In this document: piece after piece, positions 32,158 through 42,256 of the stretch
Position numbering within the stretch: position 1 is the first letter of the stretch
Layout: each line of letters opens with the position of its first letter
NCBI RefSeq assembly: GCF_006149005.1
Contig: NZ_VBSL01000002.1
Location: 423,466 to 487,465, forward strand
DNA: 64,000 bases
Direction: 5' to 3'
DNA from: Larkinella sp. C7
GTDB lineage: Bacteria; Bacteroidota; Bacteroidia; Cytophagales; Spirosomataceae
Notes under the pieces: model-generated
Told to the model about the DNA's origin: nothing
What the model saw: only the letters and a program-made list of their open reading frames with translations
The model's database searches: none
Position numbers and translations under genes: made by a program

Positions 32158-34569
32158 CTAATATTTCACCACCTTCTTCCGCACCACCTGCTCCCCAACC
32201 CTGATTTCAATGATGTATAAACCACCCGGCATCGTTCGAAGGTCGAGCGTCTGTTCAAAACCGTCGTCGGTTTTCTGGTACTGCTGTTTCAGCACCTCCA
32301 CCCCGGCCACGTTCCGGACCGACAGCGTCAGGATGCCCCGGGACGTGTTCCGGAAAGAAACCGCCGTTAAACCGTCGCTGGGGTTGGGAGAAACCGTCAA
32401 GGCTTCATCCGGCAGGGCAGTTGGTACGCCGGTGATCGTGCCGGGCTGCACGTAAATCCGGGCCGTTGCCGTCGCATTACACAGATCCAGACCGGAACCC
32501 GTGACGGTATACGAGGTCGTTTGCGTGGGCCGGGCAATGACCTGCCCACCCAGCGTACTGCTCAGATTCTGACCCGCCCAACTGAAAATACTGGCTCCAC
32601 GGGCATTGAGCGTTACCAGTTCGCCCGGCAGAATAAACTGTTTAGATGCCGTCAACTGAACGGACGGTTTCATGCCGACCCGGGCCGTGATTTCGTGGGC
32701 GACGTTGAGTCCCTGACGAACCCGGTACCGCTCCCATTCGCCGTTGGCATTCTGCTCCCAGGAAGTTCCCAACAGCGATTCGCCGTCGCGGGTTGTGGTC
32801 AGGGCCACCGTATCACCAGCCACGTAGGTAAGCTCAATGCCGATGTGGAACGGCAAACCGCTCAGCGGAACGTTCCGGTCGAAGACGATGCTGGTGGCTC
32901 GGTTGTTGGCCACATCCTCCAGAATGGTCCGGAGGGGCACCTCTTTCGTTTCCAATACCGCACCGGGTCCGTTCTGGAAGCCCCGGGCGTTCCAGACGGT
33001 TACGGTTACGATGGATTCCGTCTCGGCACCTTTGGCGGCTTTTGCAACCCCAAACCGGAGCGAGGCCCCGTGCATGTTATTATAACTCAGTGAATTGTCG
33101 AAGAATTCGGAAACCGCTCTGGTTTTACGACTGTTTTGGCCCGCAACATACCCGGTTCCGCCCGGTTGGCGCAATACGGTTCGGGTGCCGCTGAAATTGG
33201 TCTGGTCGGCACACAGGCCGACGTTCAGGACTTCAATGTATTGTTCTCTGACAAATGGGACCGACGAACCGGCGGCATTGGAAGCTACCAGGGTCACCCG
33301 GAATTTGCCCGGCTGGTTGTAGGTCACCACCGGATTTTGTTCGGTCGAAGTCGAGGGTGTTCCACCTTCAAACGTCCAGGTCCAGCTCGTCGGGAAGTTG
33401 GTCGACAGATCGGTGAAACGCACCTGACCACCCAGCAGAACCCGGAGGTTTTCGGCCCGGAAATTTGCCGACGGACGCGCAACGACGGACGTACCGCAGA
33501 CGTTGGCATTCACCAGGTTGGCCCGACGAACCGCCACCTGCATCACCGCCCTCATGCGGGTTTTCTGGCCGCGCGTGAAGATGTTGAAACAGGCGTCGTC
33601 GGAATAGTCCATGTAATTTTCGACCATGTTGGTACCTCCGCAACTCACGCGTCCTTTCTGACAGCCCCGGCTTTCGGATGCCTGCGTCGGCGTGTCGTCC
33701 ACAAAGTCATTTCCGCAGTTGGCATCGCCCCAGATGTGAATCAAGCCCAGCCAGTGGCCCACTTCGTGCGTCAGCGTCCGGCCCAGGTTGTAGGGAGCCT
33801 GCATCACCGGAAAGTTGCCTTTCTCCGCATTGCCAAACGACTGATACCGGATCACCACGCCGTCGGTGCTGCCCGCTCCCGAATTGGGCGACAAACCCGG
33901 CAGGGTCGACTGGCTCGGAAACTGCGCGTATCCCAGCAGACGGTCGTCGGAGGCCGCAAAATCAACGACCCAGATGTTGAAGTATTTTTCGGGGTCCCAG
34001 AAGGTATTCGGTTTCAAAACGCCGTCGATGTCGGCTTTGCTCCAGGTCGATTTGCCGAAATTAGACGCCCCGTTTACCCGGTCGATCCCGCGTTCCGTAA
34101 TCGTTCCACCCGTGGGGTTGATGGCGGCCAGGCAAAATTCGATCTCGATGTCGGCCCCGTTGGCATTGTCGTTAAACCCCCGGGTACCCGGTTTCCGGCG
34201 AAAGTCTTCGTTGAGCGTTTCCAACTGGGCTTTTACCTGTGCTTCGCTGATGTTGCGGCCCGTTCCGACGGCTTCGCCCGCGTGTACGACGTGAACCACC
34301 ACCGGAATGGTGAGCACCACATCGGCCAGCCGACCCGTCCGTTCCAGTTTTTTGATCTGTTCAATCCGCTCCTGCAGGGTCTTTTCAAAAGCCGCCCGGC
34401 TACCCATTTCGGGGTATTTAGCCCGTAAAGCACTGTCCATCTGCATGGTAGCACATTGTTCCCGCGCTGGCTGGCTGGCCAGTTGCTGCCAGGCCGGAAT
34501 TTGCTGAGCCGATCCGGAATAGAATCCGCAAGCCAGTAGGGCAACCGAAAAAAGTATACGTTTAAGCAT
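32158..34569 (-). CDS. secreted M43 (pappalysin-type) zinc metalloprotease with PKD domain and T9SS sorting domain
   Basis: 803 aa from the ATG at 34569 (MLKRILFSVALLACGFYSGS). The catalytic domain at ~85-360 has LGRTLTHEVGHWLGLIHIWG, an HExxHxxGxxH zinc site, the downstream Met-turn region VENYMDYSDDACFNIFT, and Cys of the M43B group. A PKD domain follows (VRFTDLSTNFPTSWTWTFEG). The C-terminus from VSPNPSDGLTAVSFRN to EQVVRKKVVKY is a T9SS type A sorting domain. It would be exported and attached at the cell surface to cut extracellular proteins. It starts 70 bases after the SusC/SusD operon's last lipoprotein on the same strand and may belong to it. Confidence 0.92.
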   Translation of the reverse strand: MLKRILFSVALLACGFYSGSAQQIPAWQQLASQPAREQCATMQMDSALRAKYPEMGSRAAFEKTLQERIEQIKKLERTGRLADVVLTIPVVVHVVHAGEAVGTGRNISEAQVKAQLETLNEDFRRKPGTRGFNDNANGADIEIEFCLAAINPTGGTITERGIDRVNGASNFGKSTWSKADIDGVLKPNTFWDPEKYFNIWVVDFAASDDRLLGYAQFPSQSTLPGLSPNSGAGSTDGVVIRYQSFGNAEKGNFPVMQAPYNLGRTLTHEVGHWLGLIHIWGDANCGNDFVDDTPTQASESRGCQKGRVSCGGTNMVENYMDYSDDACFNIFTRGQKTRMRAVMQVAVRRANLVNANVCGTSVVARPSANFRAENLRVLLGGQVRFTDLSTNFPTSWTWTFEGGTPSTSTEQNPVVTYNQPGKFRVTLVASNAAGSSVPFVREQYIEVLNVGLCADQTNFSGTRTVLRQPGGTGYVAGQNSRKTRAVSEFFDNSLSYNNMHGASLRFGVAKAAKGAETESIVTVTVWNARGFQNGPGAVLETKEVPLRTILEDVANNRATSIVFDRNVPLSGLPFHIGIELTYVAGDTVALTTTRDGESLLGTSWEQNANGEWERYRVRQGLNVAHEITARVGMKPSVQLTASKQFILPGELVTLNARGASIFSWAGQNLSSTLGGQVIARPTQTTSYTVTGSGLDLCNATATARIYVQPGTITGVPTALPDEALTVSPNPSDGLTAVSFRNTSRGILTLSVRNVAGVEVLKQQYQKTDDGFEQTLDLRTMPGGLYIIEIRVGEQVVRKKVVKY

Positions 34570-34639
34570 AAAAAGCAATCCAGTTAGGTCGGTGATCGAT
34601 CCAGCGGTGTACGCCGAAATTTACTACCGCATTTCTCCT

Positions 34640-35155
34640 TTATTTTGTGGTCGAGTTGAACGTAAACCGATAACTGGCGTCAATCGGTTCGACGTAGATT
34701 TTGTCGTAGTAGATTTCCACCGTCATGGACGTTTCCGTTAGATTCTTAATGGTAAACGGCAAGACGCTGCCACTAAAAACCGGAATCACAAATTCCAGGG
34801 TAGCGTTGGAATTAATCATCGTCCAGCTATCTTCAAAAAGCGTATCGGCTTCGGTCGTGCTGCATTTGGTAGTCCCGTTGAGGTATTCGAGTTTGTGAGA
34901 CTCGTCGGCATAAAAAACGTACCGGTCATCACTCCGACAGGGATCTAGCGCGTTTTGAATCGGTATTACCCCCGACTTTTTGCCTTCATCCACTACTTCG
35001 AAAGATACCAGCCGCCAGATTTTCTTTTCAGTTCCGGTCAGCAACTGGCTGTAGGTAATGGGTTTCGGTTCCAGCTTTTCGGAACACCCGGCGAAAAGCC
35101 CCATCAGGCCTGTCGACAAAACCAGAAATCGGATAGCGGTTTTCATACGGTTCAT
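34640..35155 (-). CDS. lipoprotein, lipocalin-like
   Basis: 171 aa from the ATG at 35155, which overlaps the previous stop by one base (TAATG), so translation is coupled. The signal ends in LMGLFAGC, a lipobox. The mature part (EKKIWRLVSFEVVDEGKKSG, RYVFYADESHKLEYLNGTTK, FEDSWTMINSNATLEFVIPV) follows the strand order of lipocalin-like Bacteroidota lipoproteins. It is the fourth gene of the SusC/SusD unit and is likely surface-exposed. No ligand can be named. A longer frame reading back to 35275 lies inside the upstream gene and is rejected. Confidence 0.7.
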   Translation of the reverse strand: MNRMKTAIRFLVLSTGLMGLFAGCSEKLEPKPITYSQLLTGTEKKIWRLVSFEVVDEGKKSGVIPIQNALDPCRSDDRYVFYADESHKLEYLNGTTKCSTTEADTLFEDSWTMINSNATLEFVIPVFSGSVLPFTIKNLTETSMTVEIYYDKIYVEPIDASYRFTFNSTTK

Positions 35156-36024
35156 TATTGTGGCGTATACGTGAGCGGAAACGTGATCGTCCCAACCGAG
35201 TCCTTGCCGGAAGGGGTCGTGAAGGTTGCTCTCCAGCGCAGACTCAAGGTGATCTGACGGTTTTGCGGATTCCACGAACCGGTTCCCGAGAGCGTATCTC
35301 CGCCCAGATCCGCATTGGACTGAACCGGAATCGTCAGGGAATTGTCTCCGTTATCCACAAAGGTGAAGGTGGGTTTGATGGCGTTAAATCCAAAAAAATC
35401 AGCCATCCCAATGTTCCAGTTGCCGATGGTGTAGGTTTTGCAATCGAGACTGGAAATGGCAATATCGGGTAAGGTAGCGGTATTGGTCGACAGTTGCAGG
35501 ATGTTCACATACGCGCCATTTTGCCGGGCACCCGAATAGGTGCCACTGAAAAGGCAATCATCCTCGATGGTGAACGTAAGGCTTTTGCCCAACAGCCCTT
35601 CTTTGCCAAAACCCACCCGCAGCGACGAGGGCTGCACGTCGGTCAGCGTCAACACCACCGTCTGGGATTCCAGAATGTTGTTGGCGTTGTTGATCAGTTT
35701 CAGATTGATGGTACCCGAACTCTGCTTGGCTGGAATCGTCACGGTGCCTCTGGTGCCTTCAATGGCGTAATCCTTACCCTCACGGGCGGTTCCGCTGATG
35801 ACGTAATTGATTTTAATGGCCTCGTCCAACTGCGGTCCGGCGTTGTGAACCTTGATGCCGATGGTCTTGCTGTAACTTTCCTTATAGGTCAGCGACGAGT
35901 CAGTAAACCGCACAAAATACGGCCCTTCAAACGTGCGGTCAATGTCCTGCTCCTCACAGGCCACCACCAGCCAGCCCGTTGCCAGCGCAATAAGGCAAGT
36001 CAATAGGTATTTATAGTGTCTCAT
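35155..36024 (-). CDS. Calx-beta/DUF4843-type lipoprotein of the SusC/SusD operon
   Basis: 289 aa. Signal and lipobox are at the N-terminus (LIALATGWLVVAC). The first half has the strand pattern of a Calx-beta-like domain (YFVRFTDSSLTYKES, GTREGK-like turns as SGTAREGKDYAIEGTRGTV, PAKQSSGTINLKLINN). The second half is another beta domain (CLFSGTYSGARQNGAYVNIL, GTGSWNPQNRQITLSLRW). Such proteins accompany SusC/SusD pairs as surface glycan- or peptide-binding lipoproteins. It follows the SusD gene by 67 bases. Confidence 0.75.
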   Translation of the reverse strand: MRHYKYLLTCLIALATGWLVVACEEQDIDRTFEGPYFVRFTDSSLTYKESYSKTIGIKVHNAGPQLDEAIKINYVISGTAREGKDYAIEGTRGTVTIPAKQSSGTINLKLINNANNILESQTVVLTLTDVQPSSLRVGFGKEGLLGKSLTFTIEDDCLFSGTYSGARQNGAYVNILQLSTNTATLPDIAISSLDCKTYTIGNWNIGMADFFGFNAIKPTFTFVDNGDNSLTIPVQSNADLGGDTLSGTGSWNPQNRQITLSLRWRATFTTPSGKDSVGTITFPLTYTPQ

Positions 36025-36091
36025 TTGTCGTCAGAATTCAAACCACAGCAGCAGCTCTCTTAACTATTCATTCTTAACTCTTAACTCTCAA

Positions 36092-37471
36092 TCAGTACCC
36101 CGGATTCTGCGCGTCCTTCAGCGCCGGATTGCGCTGCACTTCCCCATTCGGGATCGGCCAGCGGTCGTAGGTGGCTTTCCAGTTGGGCGAAAAAGCCGTC
36201 ATAACCGCCTGCAACCGGCCCGTCCGGATGAGGTCGAACCAGCGGTGGCCTTCAAAAGCCAGTTCATACACCCGCTCCCGCTCAATCGCCGAAATCGCTT
36301 CGGCCTGGTTGGCGGCCGACACATTTGGTGCCTTCGCCCGCGCCCGCAACACATTCAGGTCGGCAATGGCTCCGGCGGTTCCGGTCAGCTTGTTCTGCTG
36401 CGCCCGGGCTTCGGCCCGAATCAGGTACATTTCGGCCAGGCGGATCAGCACGATGTTGTTGTTATCATTATCGGCGGTGCCATATTTCTGCACCGTCCAG
36501 CCATTGTCGTCGCCCTGTAAATTTTGGGAATTAAACGCTACCGTGGCCCGGCGCGTCCCCGACTCGGTCGACAGCAGGGAAACCACCACCTGATCCGAGG
36601 GGATCACTTCCCGACGTCCCACAAAAAGGTTGGTCAACCCAAAATTACTGGTTCCGGGGTCGTCGGACAGCCCGTAGCCGACCTCCAGAATGGACTCTTT
36701 CGTAAAATCTTTGCTCACAATGTCTTCAAAGTTGGTTTCCAGCGAATACACTTTGGCATCGATCACCCGGGTCGCATACACCTCTGCCTGGGCCCAGTTT
36801 TTCTGGTAGAGGTAATACCGGGCCAGCATGGCCTGGGCGGTTATTTTGTTGGCGTAGGTGCCGTTTACAACCTGTGCCGTCGAACCGGCTTCGATGGTGG
36901 CCAGATCGGTTTCGGCTGCTCTAAAATCTTCCAGCACCGACGCCAGAATATCGGCTTTGGCAGTCCTCGGAATGTTCCGGTTGGTGCCCTGATCGGTGGT
37001 GGTTACTTTGGGAATATCGCCAAAGGTATTGGCCCCGATGAAGTTGGCATAGCCGCGTAAAAACCGCATTTCGGCCAGCACCTGCTTTTTGGTGGCGGCA
37101 GAAACCCCACTGATGGGTGGCAGCCTTTCGAGCACAAAGTTGGCCACGTAAATGGTCCGGTACAGGTTACTCCAGAGAGAGGCCGGTGCGCCGTTCGAGG
37201 AGGTAATCTGCTTGGTACCCAGTTCGCGGTAATCATTGAAGGTTCCGTTGTGCCGGATGTAATCGGCCGTAAAATCCCCCGCCATCATGTTGGTGGCGGC
37301 CATGCCCCGGAGCGCACTGTAGGCACCGATCCGGGCCGGTTCCACATCGTTGGGTTCGTTCAGAACCAGGTTATCGACCAGCAAATCGACCGGTTTGGGT
37401 TCCAGCACGGCCGTACAGGAAGCCAGCCAAGCCGTGGCCAGTATGGCAGTATAGCGAATGAATCGGATCAT
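36092..37471 (-). CDS. SusD/RagB family outer-membrane lipoprotein
   Basis: 459 aa. Lipobox AILATAWLASC. SusD signature regions: the N-terminal SusD-like part (ATNMMAGDFTADYIRH, ANFVLERLPPISG, AEMRFLRGYANFIGANTFGD) and the C-terminal RagB part (IVLIRLAEMYLIRAEARAQQ, ADLNVLRARAKAPN, YELAFEGHRWFDLIRTGRL). It ends KDAQNPGY, typical of the family. It caps the partner SusC channel and presents substrate. Its start overlaps the SusC stop (ATGA), so the two are coupled. Confidence 0.93.
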   Translation of the reverse strand: MIRFIRYTAILATAWLASCTAVLEPKPVDLLVDNLVLNEPNDVEPARIGAYSALRGMAATNMMAGDFTADYIRHNGTFNDYRELGTKQITSSNGAPASLWSNLYRTIYVANFVLERLPPISGVSAATKKQVLAEMRFLRGYANFIGANTFGDIPKVTTTDQGTNRNIPRTAKADILASVLEDFRAAETDLATIEAGSTAQVVNGTYANKITAQAMLARYYLYQKNWAQAEVYATRVIDAKVYSLETNFEDIVSKDFTKESILEVGYGLSDDPGTSNFGLTNLFVGRREVIPSDQVVVSLLSTESGTRRATVAFNSQNLQGDDNGWTVQKYGTADNDNNNIVLIRLAEMYLIRAEARAQQNKLTGTAGAIADLNVLRARAKAPNVSAANQAEAISAIERERVYELAFEGHRWFDLIRTGRLQAVMTAFSPNWKATYDRWPIPNGEVQRNPALKDAQNPGY

Positions 37472-40400
37472 AGGTTTAAGGTGATTCCCACCATCATGGT
37501 TTTGTATTGAGGAATGGTGAAAAAGTCGATGCCCTGCGCGGTGGTCGAACCGTCCAGCGTGCTGACTTCCGGATCGGGACCCGAATACCGGGTGAGCGTC
37601 CAGAGGTTGGTGGCCGAGGCAAAAATCCGGGCGTTCGACACAATCCGGAAGCGTTCGACGTACTTTTTAGGGAGATTATATCCCAGCGAAACATTTTTCA
37701 GTCGCAGGTACGAGCCATCTTCCAGGAATCGGCTACTGTGGTAGTTGTTGTACGTATTCTGGTAAACATACCGGGGTACACTGGTGATGTCACCCGGTTT
37801 TTGCCAGCGTTCCAGGGCCTTCCGCGACTGATTACTCTCCAAATCCGCCCCGGTGTTGATGGTAGACGTACTGGTAAAGTTCAGCATCTTGTTGCCATAC
37901 GAACCCTGAAAGAAGACGTTCAGATCAAAACCTTTGAACGAAAACCGGTTGGTCAAACCGCCAAACAGTTTGGGTTGGGCATTGCCAATCACCTGACCGT
38001 CTTCGGAGTTGATCCGGCCATCGCCGTTGATGTCATCGTAAATCGCATCGCCCGTCGCCGGATCGACCCCCAGGAACTTGAGTCCCCAGAACGAACCCAG
38101 TGGTTCCCCCTGCAACACCACGTTTGTATTCCCAACGCCATTCGCGGTGTACCCCCTAAACAGCGGGCCATCATTGGCCAGTTCGACCACCTTGTTGACG
38201 TTCCGGGACAAGTTCAGGTCCGTATTCCATTTAAAACCGCCCCGGTCGAAGTTGACCGTCGACACCATCAACTCAATTCCCCGGTTCGAGATTTTCCCGA
38301 TGTTGCCCTGCAAGGTTCCAAAACCGGTCGTCGACGGAATGGGCTGGGCAAACAGCAGTCGGTCGGTGAGGTTGTCGTAGACATCGAAACTAATACTGAG
38401 CCGCCCGTTGTAGAGTGAAGCGTCCAGCCCCAGGTTGGCTTCCCGGGTTCGCTCCCACTGCAGGGTTGGGTTTGCGAGCGCTTCAGGACCCAAACCCGTT
38501 GCGCCACTGTAGGTCACCGAAGCCCAGGTTCCCAGAAACTGGTAATCCCCAATCCGCTCATTTCCCGTAAAACCGTAGCTGGCGCGGAATTTCAGGTCGT
38601 TCAGAAAGCGGAACGATTCCATGAACTTCTCCTGCGAAATCCGCCAACCCACGGAGGCCGAGGGAAAGAGCCCAAATTGACGATCCTGACCAAAACGGGA
38701 TGAGCCGTCGTAACGGGCCGTCAGCGTCGCCAGATACCGGTCATCATAATCGTAGCGAACTTCGCCGAAGGTGGAGATCAGCCCGCTTTTCAGCAAATTG
38801 GAAAATCCGTTATCGACAATACCGGCCGAGGTGATGTACGTAAAGTCATCACTTGGAAATAACCGGCCCGTGACACTCCCCGACCGTTCCTGCCGTTGCA
38901 GAATTTCAAACCCCGCCAGAAAGTTAAACCGGTTTTTTTCATTCACTAAGGCACTGTAAGTCAGCGTATTGGTATTGATAAAGGTGGTATAGGTTCCCGA
39001 CGTAAAGACCCCGTAGCCGCGCCCGCCCACGCTTTCCAGATACCCGCCAATGGCGGTTTGCGACGACTCGAACTGGTCTTCCGTCACCTGGTTATAGTCG
39101 ATGCTTACCTTGGACCGAAACCGGAGATTCTGGAGCAGTTCGTATTCGGCCCAAAGCCCCCCCAGCATTTTTACCGTATAGGTATCGAACCGGGGCAACA
39201 AGGCCTGGGCTACCGGATTGAAGTTTGGAAAACCGGCGTAATTCGGATCGTTGGGGCCATACAATTTTCCCTGCTCGTTGTAGGGCGAGTGAAAGGGCAG
39301 TGATTTGAGGGCACCGGAATAGACGCCATCCAGAAAGTTATCGCCCTTGACCCGCTTGTTCAGCGTTCGCGACAGGGAAATATCCGTTCCGAACGACAGC
39401 GCCGAATTGGCTTTGTGATCGAAACTGAACTTGCCCGACATCCGGGTCAGGCGGTTGTTTAACTGAATCCCTTCCTCATCCCGGTAATTCCCACTGATGT
39501 AAAAATGGGTTTTATCGGTGCCGCCCGATGCCGAAAGCTGGTATTGCTGATAGAGTCCTTTCCGCAAAACCGCATCGACCCAGTCCGTATTGATGCCGTC
39601 GGTGACGCCTTTGATCAACCCCAGTTTGTCGGGGTCCTGCCCGGCATTGATCACGGCTTCCCGTTGCAGATCGAGCAACTCGCTGGAATTGAGCAGATCG
39701 GGCCGACGGACAATTTCAGTCACCCCGCGCTGCACTTCGGCCGTGAAGGTCGTTTTCTGATTGGCCTTTCCTTTTTTGGTAGTTATCAACACTACCCCGT
39801 TGGCGGCCCGCGATCCGTAAATGGCTTTGGCGGAGGCATCTTTCAACACCTGTAGCGACTCGATGTCGTTGGGGTTGAGGAGCGAGAACGCGTTGTCGTT
39901 TTGGCCCCCGAAATCGCGCGACGACAGCAAACCGTCTTCGACCGGCACGCCATCGACAATGAACAGGGGGCGGTTGCTGGCCGTGATGGAGGTGCTGCCC
40001 CGAACGCGGACGGTGATGCCTCCGCCCGGTGTTCCCGACGACTGGGTGACCAAAACCCCTGCCGCCTGGCCTTGTAGTGCCTGATCGAAACTGGCGACGG
40101 GAATCTCCTTGAATTTGTCGGCGGTTACGGAAACCATCGAACCGGTGATGTCTTTCTTCTGCACCGAGTTATACCCGGTTACCACCACCTGCGCCAGTTC
40201 ATTGACGGCTTCGGCCATCTGGAGATTGATGACCGAACGGTTGTTGACGGGAATGTCCTGAGAAATCAGGGCGATGGACGAAAACGTCAGGATGTTTTTG
40301 TCATCGGGGACGTTGATGCTGTAATTGCCATCGGCGTCGGTGCTGACCCCAATGGTGGTTCCTTTCACCACGACGTTCACGCCCGGCAACGTCGATCCGT

Positions 40401-40512
40401 CCTGTACTGCGGTTACCCGCCCCGTTACCCGACGGGTTTGTCCAAAGGCCAGATTTCCCGACAGAATAATGAATAAGAACCAACAACTTAATAAAGTATA
40501 ACGTTTTCTCAT
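37468..40512 (-). CDS. SusC/RagA family TonB-dependent outer-membrane transporter
   Basis: 1014 aa. Signal (CWFLFIILSGNLAFGQ), N-terminal carboxypeptidase-regulatory-like domain (VTGRVTAVQDGSTLPGVNVV), TonB-linked plug (VQKKDITGSMVSVTADKF, VRGSTSITASNRPLFIVDG, KDASAKAIYGSRAANGVVLI) and a 22-strand barrel ending in YKTMMVGITLNL. It imports oligomers with its SusD partner. It heads the unit SusC-SusD-lipoprotein-lipoprotein. The protease at 32158 suggests peptide rather than glycan as cargo, but this is inference. Confidence 0.95.
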   Translation of the reverse strand: MRKRYTLLSCWFLFIILSGNLAFGQTRRVTGRVTAVQDGSTLPGVNVVVKGTTIGVSTDADGNYSINVPDDKNILTFSSIALISQDIPVNNRSVINLQMAEAVNELAQVVVTGYNSVQKKDITGSMVSVTADKFKEIPVASFDQALQGQAAGVLVTQSSGTPGGGITVRVRGSTSITASNRPLFIVDGVPVEDGLLSSRDFGGQNDNAFSLLNPNDIESLQVLKDASAKAIYGSRAANGVVLITTKKGKANQKTTFTAEVQRGVTEIVRRPDLLNSSELLDLQREAVINAGQDPDKLGLIKGVTDGINTDWVDAVLRKGLYQQYQLSASGGTDKTHFYISGNYRDEEGIQLNNRLTRMSGKFSFDHKANSALSFGTDISLSRTLNKRVKGDNFLDGVYSGALKSLPFHSPYNEQGKLYGPNDPNYAGFPNFNPVAQALLPRFDTYTVKMLGGLWAEYELLQNLRFRSKVSIDYNQVTEDQFESSQTAIGGYLESVGGRGYGVFTSGTYTTFINTNTLTYSALVNEKNRFNFLAGFEILQRQERSGSVTGRLFPSDDFTYITSAGIVDNGFSNLLKSGLISTFGEVRYDYDDRYLATLTARYDGSSRFGQDRQFGLFPSASVGWRISQEKFMESFRFLNDLKFRASYGFTGNERIGDYQFLGTWASVTYSGATGLGPEALANPTLQWERTREANLGLDASLYNGRLSISFDVYDNLTDRLLFAQPIPSTTGFGTLQGNIGKISNRGIELMVSTVNFDRGGFKWNTDLNLSRNVNKVVELANDGPLFRGYTANGVGNTNVVLQGEPLGSFWGLKFLGVDPATGDAIYDDINGDGRINSEDGQVIGNAQPKLFGGLTNRFSFKGFDLNVFFQGSYGNKMLNFTSTSTINTGADLESNQSRKALERWQKPGDITSVPRYVYQNTYNNYHSSRFLEDGSYLRLKNVSLGYNLPKKYVERFRIVSNARIFASATNLWTLTRYSGPDPEVSTLDGSTTAQGIDFFTIPQYKTMMVGITLNL

Positions 40513-40706
40513 CTACAAAAACTGGGTGTTAGAACGAATCTCATGGGCAAAAACCGGTTATTTCTCATCCCCTTTGAAGGGTCAATATACTGATTTTTCA
40601 AACTATTAAACGCTGAATCACGGCTAATCAATGTATACCAAATAAAAAAATATGTAACATCTACCATGACGCTTTTTTTTAGTGCAACGTTGTACTTCTG
40701 CCAAAT

Positions 40707-40738
40707 AAAAATGCCGTACCCGGTGGTACGGCATTTTT
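40707..40738. terminator. bidirectional terminator between the two SusC/SusD units
   Basis: AAAATGCCGTACC pairs with GGTACGGCATTTT around a four-base loop. On the minus strand the hairpin is followed by TTTTTATTT. It lies 100 bases past the second SusD gene, upstream of the first SusC start. The two units are therefore probably transcribed separately. Confidence 0.8.
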
Positions 40739-40846
40739 AAATAGAGTATTTCAAAATGACGAATATCAAATGATGAATAATAAATATAAAAGTGGGTACG
40801 TGCTGTAAATACTTTTACATTTATTATTCATCATTTATCTTTCTCC

Positions 40847-42244
40847 TTAATACCCCGGATTCTGAACCAGCAGGCTATTGGCGTCGATTTCGCGTTTCGG
40901 AATGGGCATGACCAGCTTCGGATCGTTCCAGTTGAGGTCGCCGGTTTTGCCTTTCGTGCGCTTGATGTCGTGGATGCGCAGGCCTTCGAAGGCCAGTTCC
41001 AGTTGGCGTTCTTTCAGAACCTGAGCCAGTGTAGGCGCGGCAATCGGAGCCACTCCAGCCCGTTCGCGAACGGCGTTCAGATCCTCGGCGGGTGTAGCCC
41101 CCGTGCTGGTCGAAAGTCGCAGGTTGCACTCGGCACGGGTCAGCAGCATTTCCGACAGACGAATCACGGGAATGTTGGCGTAAAAATCCGCCCATTTTCC
41201 GGTGTAATACCGGGTTCCGGCTCCTTTCACACCAATGTAATACAACTCCGTCCGGCGCGCATCCGTCAAATCATACGACTCGACGAAGCTGTTCAGCACC
41301 TGAACATCCCCCCGGCCAACGGCAGCCCCCCCCGCCGGAATACTGGCGTACAGCGTTGTTAACCCATCATTGGTCGTTCCGGGGTTGTTCTGCGTGTTTT
41401 CCTGAATCTCGAAAATACTTTCGGCCGTATTTTTGTTCCGGAAAACCGTCGTCACATTGGTGTTCAGTTGGTAATTCCCCGATTCGATCACCTGATTAAC
41501 CGCAGCAAGGGCTTTTGCATAGTCGGACTGTTGCAGGTATACCCGCGACAGAAACGCCAGGGCTGCAAATTTAGACGCCCGCAACCCATTGTCTTCCGGC
41601 ATCAGCGTCGTTGCCTTCGTCAGGTCATCGAGCACCTGGGTATACACCTGGGCTACGGTATTGCGCGCCCGGGTTTCGGCGGCCTGTTCCTGCCCCTTTG
41701 TGGCCCGCAGCACCAGCGGAACTCCCAGTTGATCATTGGCTGCCGTCGCTCCCCAGGGCAGCGCATACAGACGAACCAGTTCAAAATACATGATTCCCCG
41801 CAGGAACCGGGCTTCCCCTTCAAAGGCGGTTTTCTGGTCGGCATCCGTCACTTTGTCCAGCGACTCCAGGATGTTGTTGGCCACGTTGATGACCTGATAG
41901 GCCGTAATCCAGGTGCGTTGCGCTTCGACGTTGGTGGCCAGCATCTGCCGGTTGGTCACTTCCCGGTAGCTCGCAAACGTTCCGCGCCAGGACACCGAAT
42001 TATCGGACGCCAGCAGTTCAGGAACCAGGTTCAGGTTGGTTCCATACAACTCGCCATCGGCCAGACCGCCCCCGGTTCCGGTCAGAACGCCATAGGTTCC
42101 AATCAAGGCACTTTCGATGTCCTGCGCCGTCGATAAAGCCGTAGCCGCATCGACCGACTGGCGGGGCTCAAGGTCCAGTTTGTTGTCACAGGCGGTTATG
42201 CCCATCACCATGGCCAGACTTAAGGATATAATTATTTTTTTCAT
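40847..42244 (-). CDS. SusD/RagB family outer-membrane lipoprotein (second pair)
   Basis: 465 aa from the ATG at 42244 (MKKIIISLSLAMVMGITAC, lipobox). A TTG in the same frame at 42256 is a weaker start. SusD regions: IESALIGTYGVLTGTGGG, VINVANNILESLDKVTDADQ, RFLRGIMYFELVRLYALPWG, VIRLSEMLLTRAECNLRLS and LKERQLELAFEGLRIHDIKR. It ends SLLVQNPGY. It pairs with the SusC gene 12 bases upstream. No enzyme or extra lipoprotein gene follows, so the substrate cannot be guessed. Confidence 0.93.
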   Translation of the reverse strand: MKKIIISLSLAMVMGITACDNKLDLEPRQSVDAATALSTAQDIESALIGTYGVLTGTGGGLADGELYGTNLNLVPELLASDNSVSWRGTFASYREVTNRQMLATNVEAQRTWITAYQVINVANNILESLDKVTDADQKTAFEGEARFLRGIMYFELVRLYALPWGATAANDQLGVPLVLRATKGQEQAAETRARNTVAQVYTQVLDDLTKATTLMPEDNGLRASKFAALAFLSRVYLQQSDYAKALAAVNQVIESGNYQLNTNVTTVFRNKNTAESIFEIQENTQNNPGTTNDGLTTLYASIPAGGAAVGRGDVQVLNSFVESYDLTDARRTELYYIGVKGAGTRYYTGKWADFYANIPVIRLSEMLLTRAECNLRLSTSTGATPAEDLNAVRERAGVAPIAAPTLAQVLKERQLELAFEGLRIHDIKRTKGKTGDLNWNDPKLVMPIPKREIDANSLLVQNPGY

Positions 42245-42256
42245 GTTCAGTTTCAA

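Noticed and set aside
33136-34428. 430-codon plus-strand open frame
   Set aside because: It lies fully antisense to the M43 protease gene, has no family features and is rich in Arg/His/Pro as expected for an antisense shadow of GC-rich coding DNA.
37507-38418. 303-codon plus-strand open frame
   Set aside because: Antisense to the first SusC gene; composition (Arg, Val, Gln rich) and lack of motifs show a shadow frame.
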